Source: an uncultured Clostridia bacterium (GTDB taxonomy: Bacteria; Bacillota; Clostridia; Oscillospirales; Oscillospiraceae). From it: a DNA stretch of 8,740 nucleotides. Made by a program: the position numbers and the translations under genes. The stretch is from contig CAMWTG010000098.1 of assembly GCA_947177115.1 (NCBI GenBank), positions 1 through 8,740 on the forward strand. Reading direction: 5' to 3'. Below, in pieces: positions 6,207 through 8,740 of the stretch; position 1 is the first letter of the stretch, and each line of letters opens with the position of its first letter. The notes beneath the pieces were generated by a model. That model made no database searches. It saw nothing but the letters and a program-made list of their open reading frames with translations, and was not told the DNA's origin.

Positions 6207-6531
6207 TGGCGGTCGCCTCCTTTGCCAGCACCTCCAGATACATCCCCCGGCCCTTCACGTCCTCCACACTGGTGATATTGAACCGCGTGTCCCCGCAGCG
6301 GATCGCCATTGCTGTGGTGATCTTCACGCCGGGGATACAACGGAAGCGGAAGAGGTCGGTGGCCTCGGAGAAGGCGGCACGGTTGGTCCATTTCTCGCTG
6401 CCGTGCCGCCCCTCCCGGTAAGCCCGGAGGGAAGCCACCACTACGCCCTCTGTGGCGGCGAACCCCTCCGGGTCCTTGGTTTTCCGCTGTTCCATGATGT
6501 CAATGAAAGTGTTCATCTTTCCAAAAGACAT
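6073..6531 (-). CDS. Phage head-tail adaptor (joining) protein with unusual C-terminal extension
   Basis: Head-tail adaptor of the SPP1 gp16 / head-tail joining type, a small beta-rich protein that seals the neck. I place the start at ATG 6531 (MSFGKMNTFID), with GGAAGG at 6539-6544, 7 nt upstream; a second ATG at 6516 is a possible alternative. Residues 1-110 are the expected protein, with features such as SLRAYREGRHGSEKW, TDLFRFRCIPG and VEDVKGRGMYLEVLAKE. Relatives, as I recall them, end at about residue 110. Here the frame runs on for 42 more residues (RSDGQAAGRV and onward, ending GGGGDKNPG) to TAA at 6073, overlapping the next gene by 134 nt. The tail is Gly-rich and looks like an off-frame reading of that gene. 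Codon 111 is CGA; one base change (plus-strand 6201 G to A) would make TGA. The first 110 residues are certain coding; whether the tail is made or folded is unknown. Confidence 0.85.
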   Translation of the reverse strand: MSFGKMNTFIDIMEQRKTKDPEGFAATEGVVVASLRAYREGRHGSEKWTNRAAFSEATDLFRFRCIPGVKITTAMAIRCGDTRFNITSVEDVKGRGMYLEVLAKEATASGRSDGQAAGRVSEKTDPAGGTDGCHLHKDAGGWRGGGGDKNPG

Positions 6532-6533
6532 AG

Positions 6534-6848
6534 CTATACCTTCCAATCCCGGTCCAGCCGCAGCAGCAGATTGACCGTGTTCCATACCTGTTGCGCAGCG
6601 TTGGTGTTATCCGCGAAGAACCCACCGGTGGAACCATCCCGGCTCTCATAGAAGTGGCTGGCCAGCATGATGACCGCCTGCTCCGTAGTGGGCGGCATAG
6701 GGGATTCACGGTAGCTGCCCTCCGGGATATGCTGGTAGCTCTCCGCATAGGTAATGGCGGCGGTGATGTAGCTCCGCAAAAGCCCGTCATCCGCCGCATG
6801 ATCCAGGATGAGATTTGCTTTGACCTTCTCAAGCAGGGTGTCCATCAC
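6534..6848 (-). CDS. Head-tail connector protein, gp6-like
   Basis: 104-residue protein of the phage gp6-like head-tail connector type, which forms a ring under the portal and links the head to the tail. It is small and mostly helical: an N-terminal LLEKVKANLILDHAADDGLL segment, then SYITAAITYAESYQ, a middle TTEQAVIMLASHFYE helix, and a C-terminal VWNTVNLLLRLDRDW. That pattern is typical of this family. The start is either GTG at 6848 or the adjacent ATG at 6845; AGGAGG at 6856-6861 lies 7 nt from the GTG and 10 nt from the ATG, so both work and the protein differs by one Met. The gene begins 14 nt after the capsid stop and ends 2 nt before the next gene. Assignment rests on the helix pattern and its position just after the capsid gene. 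Confidence 0.88.
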   Translation of the reverse strand: MMDTLLEKVKANLILDHAADDGLLRSYITAAITYAESYQHIPEGSYRESPMPPTTEQAVIMLASHFYESRDGSTGGFFADNTNAAQQVWNTVNLLLRLDRDWKV

Positions 6849-6862
6849 CGCCGCGCCTCCTG

Positions 6863-8053
6863 TTACGCCTTCGCCGCAGCGGCACCGCCCAGCTTCAGGA
6901 TCTGGACGGCCTCCGGCAGTACCAGCTTGCCGTCCACACGCTCCTTCGCCAGGAAGCCCACCATGCCGTTCCCGGCGAACAACTCCCGCAGCTCCTGGAA
7001 GGAGCGGGTGCCGCGATCCCCGATGTTATAGTAGCTGTAGTCGCCGAAAGCGATGGCGCTCTCCGGCGCGTAGGCGGAGGTGTGGACGGCGTAGCCCAGC
7101 ACGCGGTCCGGCTCCCCGGCCTGGTAGGAGGGCTGCCACAGATACTGGCCGTTGTTGTCCTTCAGCTTGCGCAGGGCGGAGAGGGTCTTGTCGTTCATGA
7201 TGAAGGACGCGCTCTTGCGGTAGGGCCGCTTGAGGGCGTACACCAGATCCAGCACATCGTCCGACTTGATCGCCGCCGTCAGGGTACCGGCAGTCTGCCC
7301 GCCGCCGGTGGTGGCGAAGATGCCCAGGGGCTTACCGGAGCCGTCACCATTGAGGAAAGCGTCCTCCTCTGCGTTGGCGAGGGCCTTGCCGAACTGGGTG
7401 AGGATGTAGTTCTCCAGGTTGAAGGCGTTGTCATAGAGCAGTTCCTCGGTGACCTTGATAGCAACGTGGAGCTTATGGGCGTCCAGGATGATCTGGGAGA
7501 AGGTGGCATCGCCGAAGGTCAGCGCACCGCCCTCCTCGATCCAGGATGCGGCGGGCTTGCTCCCGGCGATGTTGATCTTGTGCTGGCCGCTGGTGGTGAT
7601 GGTGGTCCCCAGCCTGCGGAAGATGTTCTCCTCCTCCAGCACATCAATGAGACGGCGGTCGTACTCCTCCGGCACCAGGAAGCCGCCGTTCTCATCCACG
7701 CCTTCGCTCAGCACGTCCGTGATCTGCTTGAAGTTGGTGCGGAGGGCTTTCAGCATCCCCTGCCGGTAGGCATCCGAATCCCGCCCGGTCTTAGGCTCGT
7801 CCGGGCCAGCGTTGCCCAGGGGCTTGCCAGTGAGGGGCGTGGCAGTGGGGCGGCTCAGTTCGGCATCCAGCGCCTCCTGCCGCTCCATCCGGGCGATCTC
7901 CTTGCCCAAATCGGTGATCTCCTGCTCCATGCGGGTGTAAGCGGCATCATCCTCTGCGGACAGAACGCCCCTGTCGTTGCGGTGGCTGTCCAGGAAAGCC
8001 TTTGCAGCAGCCCATGCCTTGGCCCGCTTCTCGCGCAGTTCCAGAATGGTCAT
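6863..8053 (-). CDS. HK97-fold major capsid protein
   Basis: 396-residue phage major capsid protein of the HK97 family, the shell subunit of the icosahedral head. Residues 1 to about 67 are charged and helical (coiled coil) and match the N-terminal delta/scaffold region that the upstream protease normally removes. A Pro/Gly-rich linker follows (about 68-92), the likely zone of cleavage. The mature part begins near residue 100 and shows the family hallmarks: GGFLVPEEYDRRLID at 123-137, a WIEEGGALTFGDATF stretch at 171-185, and GDGSGKPLGI at 236-245. The C-terminus is Ala-rich. The ATG is preceded by AAGGAGGA (8061-8068), 7 nt away and overlapping the protease stop. No separate scaffold gene is seen, consistent with the built-in delta region. 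Length and motif order are normal for the family. Confidence 0.96.
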   Translation of the reverse strand: MTILELREKRAKAWAAAKAFLDSHRNDRGVLSAEDDAAYTRMEQEITDLGKEIARMERQEALDAELSRPTATPLTGKPLGNAGPDEPKTGRDSDAYRQGMLKALRTNFKQITDVLSEGVDENGGFLVPEEYDRRLIDVLEEENIFRRLGTTITTSGQHKINIAGSKPAASWIEEGGALTFGDATFSQIILDAHKLHVAIKVTEELLYDNAFNLENYILTQFGKALANAEEDAFLNGDGSGKPLGIFATTGGGQTAGTLTAAIKSDDVLDLVYALKRPYRKSASFIMNDKTLSALRKLKDNNGQYLWQPSYQAGEPDRVLGYAVHTSAYAPESAIAFGDYSYYNIGDRGTRSFQELRELFAGNGMVGFLAKERVDGKLVLPEAVQILKLGGAAAAKA

Positions 8054-8066
8054 GATGTGATCCTCC

Positions 8067-8740
8067 TTAAAATTTCAAAAGTTCAAGCCGCTCCATCAGC
8101 GTGTCGATGGAACGGCCTGTGGGTTTGGGGTGTTCAATTTTGCACTTCTGAGCGATCTTCCCCATGAGGGAATTGACCACCGCCGCCGGGGAGTAGAGCA
8201 TGGAGCCAGCGGGCGGGGCTTCGTCCTCCGTTTGGGTGCGGGACAGGATGCCGTCCGCAAAGCCCAGCTCCACCGCCTTGTTCGCGTCCATCCAGGTCTC
8301 GCTGTCCATGAGGTGGGACAGCTTGGCGCGGGACAGCCCGGTCTTGATCTCGTAGGCGTTGATGATGGAGTCCTTTACGGCGTCCAGCATGGCGATGGCC
8401 TTCTCCATCTCGCCGGTGTCGCCCCAGGCAACCGTGGCAGGGTTGTGGATCATCATGGTGGACACCGGGGACATCAGCACCTTGGTGCCAGCCATAGCAA
8501 TGACCGAGGCGGCGCTGGCGGCGATGCCGTCAATTTTCACGGTCACATCGTGGGGGTAGTCCATGAGCATATTGTAGATTTGCGCCGCCGCCACGCAGTC
8601 ACCGCCGGGGCTGTTGATCCAGACCGTGATGTTGCCGGAGCCGCCCGTCAGCTCGTCCTTGAAAAGCTGGGGGGTCACGTCATCGTCATACCAGCTATCC
8701 TCGGCGATGGTGCCGTTGAGGAACAGCGTCCGTTCCTCCG
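8067..8740 (-). CDS. ClpP-like prohead protease (5' end beyond window)
   Basis: Serine peptidase of the ClpP/S14 family, of the type used by HK97-like phages to process the capsid during head maturation. The frame is open to the right edge, giving 223 visible residues; the extra N-terminal part includes the motif TLFLNGTIAEDSWYDDD. A GTG at 8678 is in frame but lies inside this conserved part, so I do not take it as the start. Visible motifs are VWINSPGGD (about residues 39-47), the nucleophile elbow GIAAS with the likely catalytic Ser at 75, and MMIHNP with the likely catalytic His at 98. The ETW-DANKAVELGFADG block (147-163) corresponds to the third triad position, where Glu147 seems to stand in for the Asp of bacterial ClpP. 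It is immediately upstream of the capsid gene, the usual position for a prohead protease. The TAA stop is inside the capsid gene's ribosome site. A housekeeping ClpP is unlikely given the neighbours. Confidence 0.93.
   Translation of the reverse strand, partial: EERTLFLNGTIAEDSWYDDDVTPQLFKDELTGGSGNITVWINSPGGDCVAAAQIYNMLMDYPHDVTVKIDGIAASAASVIAMAGTKVLMSPVSTMMIHNPATVAWGDTGEMEKAIAMLDAVKDSIINAYEIKTGLSRAKLSHLMDSETWMDANKAVELGFADGILSRTQTEDEAPPAGSMLYSPAAVVNSLMGKIAQKCKIEHPKPTGRSIDTLMERLELLKF

Noticed and set aside
7082..8167. Plus-strand open frame of 361 codons opposite the capsid gene
   Set aside because: Mirror image of the HK97 capsid gene with no family resemblance; the capsid motifs on the minus strand explain the region.
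1..8740. Search for an undescribed defence, toxin or cargo system in the operon
   Set aside because: Nearly every base is taken up by recognisable head and tail genes with gaps of 14 nt or less; there is no room for cargo genes and no plus-strand frame with coding character.

Overview
This window is a dense stretch of a tailed-phage (siphovirus-type) structural operon, almost certainly part of a prophage in a gut-type Firmicute (Clostridia; Oscillospiraceae/Lachnospiraceae-like). That placement is an inference from protein resemblance, moderately high GC, strong AGGAGG-type ribosome sites and frequent GTG/TTG starts. Every supported gene lies on the minus strand, so the operon reads from base 8740 down to base 1. 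Both end genes run off the window. The terminase and portal would lie upstream, and the rest of the tail tip, holin and lysin downstream.

Head module, in order of transcription: a ClpP-like prohead protease (5' end missing), an HK97-fold major capsid protein with its own N-terminal scaffold (delta) region, a gp6-like head-tail connector, a head-tail adaptor (joining protein) and an HK97 gp10-like neck protein.

Tail module: a probable tail terminator, a phi13-type major tail protein, the tail assembly chaperones gpG and gpGT, a 776-aa tape measure protein, and a large tail hub/tip protein open to the left edge. The chaperone pair carries a textbook -1 frameshift signal: slippery A AAA AAC, a 6-nt spacer and a perfect 9-bp stem. 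Gaps between genes are 14 nt or less, several are overlaps, and I see no tRNA, CRISPR, insertion sequence, promoter or terminator.

The layout is a conventional capsid-to-tail order, and I found no new defence or mobile system. Three local anomalies deserve attention. The gpG chaperone gene has no ATG/GTG/TTG where one belongs: GCG sits 8 nt after a strong ribosome site, and the frame is continuous with the major tail gene through its TAA. The head-tail adaptor appears to have lost its usual stop through a single base that is silent in the overlapping gp10 gene, adding 42 residues and a 134-nt overlap. No separate distal-tail (Dit) gene lies between the tape measure and hub genes. Two in-protein repeat arrays (44 residues in the tape measure protein, 21 residues in the tail hub protein) are also clear.
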